From NCBI RefSeq assembly GCF_000218545.1, contig NC_015671.1, positions 1,550,001 through 1,614,000 on the forward strand: a DNA stretch of 64,000 nt, given 5' to 3'. A program made the position numbers and the translations under genes. This stretch comes from Cellulomonas gilvus ATCC 13127. GTDB taxonomy: Bacteria > Actinomycetota > Actinomycetes > Actinomycetales > Cellulomonadaceae. The notes beneath the pieces are model-generated. The model saw only the letters and a program-made list of their open reading frames with translations. It had not been told where the DNA came from and did not search any database. Positions 62,264 through 64,000 of this stretch are shown in pieces (the stretch's first letter is position 1; the number at the start of each line of letters is the position of its first letter).

Positions 62264-62952
62264 CCCCGCCGCCGGACCTGGTCGGCGAACGCGGCGACCG
62301 CAGCGCGGGCCGCGGGGACGAGCGTGGGCAGGTGCCGCTCACCGTCCGCGCGCAGTGCGTCGAGCTCGTCGTCGGACAGGTCTGCGGCCATCTCGGGGGT
62401 CGCGAGCCACAGCGCGAGCATCGCGGGCTCGAGCTCGAGGTGGAACTGCAGCCCGAGCGCGCTGCCCTGGCGGAAGGCCTGCACCGGCGTCGCCGGCGTC
62501 GAGGCGAGCAGCGTCGCGCCCGGCGGGAGCGAGACCGCGTCGGAGTGCCAGTGCAGGACCGTCGGTCGCGGACCGAGCGCACCCAGCACCGGGTCGTCGG
62601 CGTGCACGTCGACGGGGCCGAACCCGATCTCGGTCCCGTGGCGGCGCAGGAGCGTCCCGCCGAGCGCCATCGCGAGCAGCTGCGCACCCAGGCACACGCC
62701 GAGCACCGGCACGTCGGCCGCGACCGCGTCGGCGAGCAGCGCGCGTTCGGCGGGCAGCCCCGGGTGGTGCAGGTCGTCGTCGGCGTCCATCGCGCCGCCC
62801 ATCACGACCACGCCCGAGACGTCGTCGAGCGCGGGCAGCGCGGGCTGCGTGGCGTCGACGACGGTGCGCACACGCAGCGGCGCGTCGAGGGCGGGCCCGA
62901 TCAGGCCCGGGCCCTCGTACGCCGCGTGCGTGAGCACCAGGACGGGACGCAT
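62260..62952 (-). CDS. Type 1 glutamine amidotransferase (GMP synthase-like class I)
   Basis: A 230-residue stand-alone class I glutamine amidotransferase. The nucleophile elbow is VLGVCLGAQLLAMALGG, and the His/Glu of the triad are in GLQFHLELEP. No synthetase domain is attached. The gene lies between guaB1 and NUDIX with overlaps at both ends. I use the ATG at 62952; a GTG at 62961 overlaps the guaB1 stop (GTGA) and is equally possible. It may deliver ammonia or break a γ-glutamyl bond in a purine-related path. Confidence 0.88.
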   Translation of the reverse strand: MRPVLVLTHAAYEGPGLIGPALDAPLRVRTVVDATQPALPALDDVSGVVVMGGAMDADDDLHHPGLPAERALLADAVAADVPVLGVCLGAQLLAMALGGTLLRRHGTEIGFGPVDVHADDPVLGALGPRPTVLHWHSDAVSLPPGATLLASTPATPVQAFRQGSALGLQFHLELEPAMLALWLATPEMAADLSDDELDALRADGERHLPTLVPAARAAVAAFADQVRRRG

Positions 62953-62957
62953 GTGCG

Positions 62958-64000
<1,043 letters not shown>

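Overview
The window is a very GC-rich chromosomal segment from a Gram-positive actinobacterium, most likely a Cellulomonas-like member of the Micrococcales. Supporting this are the qcrCAB and ctaCDF/ctaE respiratory layout, an aerobic TrkA-type RCK gene pair, SepH, a PASTA-domain kinase, the DUF4193/DUF3093/DUF3710/DUF3159 set, a GuaB1-type IMP dehydrogenase relative, and the abundance of GTG starts and leaderless-type promoters. It is almost pure core genome. I see no rRNA, tRNA, CRISPR array, insertion sequence, prophage or defence island. Gene density is very high and no gap between genes exceeds 300 bases; the largest is the 280-base sigA leader region.

Layout. 1-6.2 kb: cytochrome c oxidase (ctaD end, ctaF), superoxide dismutase, and the cytochrome bc1 operon ctaE-qcrC-qcrA-qcrB on the minus strand. 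6.4-11.7 kb: a receiver-like protein coupled to trpD, a lone Lrp ligand-binding domain, an exonuclease/UvrC-like fusion, an NYN-domain protein and a 70-residue cysteine protein. 11.8-18.9 kb: acyl-CoA synthetase, ROK glucokinase, a small membrane protein, lysophosphatidate acyltransferase, PPi-type phosphofructokinase and class II DAHP synthase. 19-24.5 kb: PASTA kinase, LysM/transglycosylase, Rv2175c-like DNA-binding protein, polyprenyl synthase and a lipoprotein. This block parallels the Mycobacterium aroG-pknL-Rv2175c-idsA2 neighbourhood.

24.6-35.3 kb: DUF4192, universal stress protein, the principal sigma factor, DUF7455, topoisomerase IV parE and parC, with a double-GNAT protein and a YhhN protein between the two parE/parC genes. 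35.4-43.7 kb: GNAT/acyl-CoA synthetase fusion, DUF5998, phosphodiesterase, thymidine kinase, SepH, TRIC-type channel and inositol monophosphatase. 43.9-52 kb: the conserved actinobacterial dut block, the RCK pair, a KimA-like permease and a TrmA-type RNA methyltransferase. 52-64 kb: a secreted Ig-repeat protein, aconitase preceded by a striking palindrome, a flavoprotein, a GH114-like secreted hydrolase, small proteins, and an overlapping guaB1/amidotransferase/NUDIX/phosphotransferase operon that runs off the window end.

The most rewarding signals are regulatory rather than a new gene system: five tandem 9-bp repeats upstream of the LysM gene (MtrA-like), an 18-bp palindrome upstream of aconitase (TamR-like), an exact GGAAT-N18-GTT (SigR-like) promoter upstream of sigA, operator-like palindromes upstream of parE and DUF4193, and a recurring leaderless promoter architecture. 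I found no convincing evidence of a wholly new multi-gene system.
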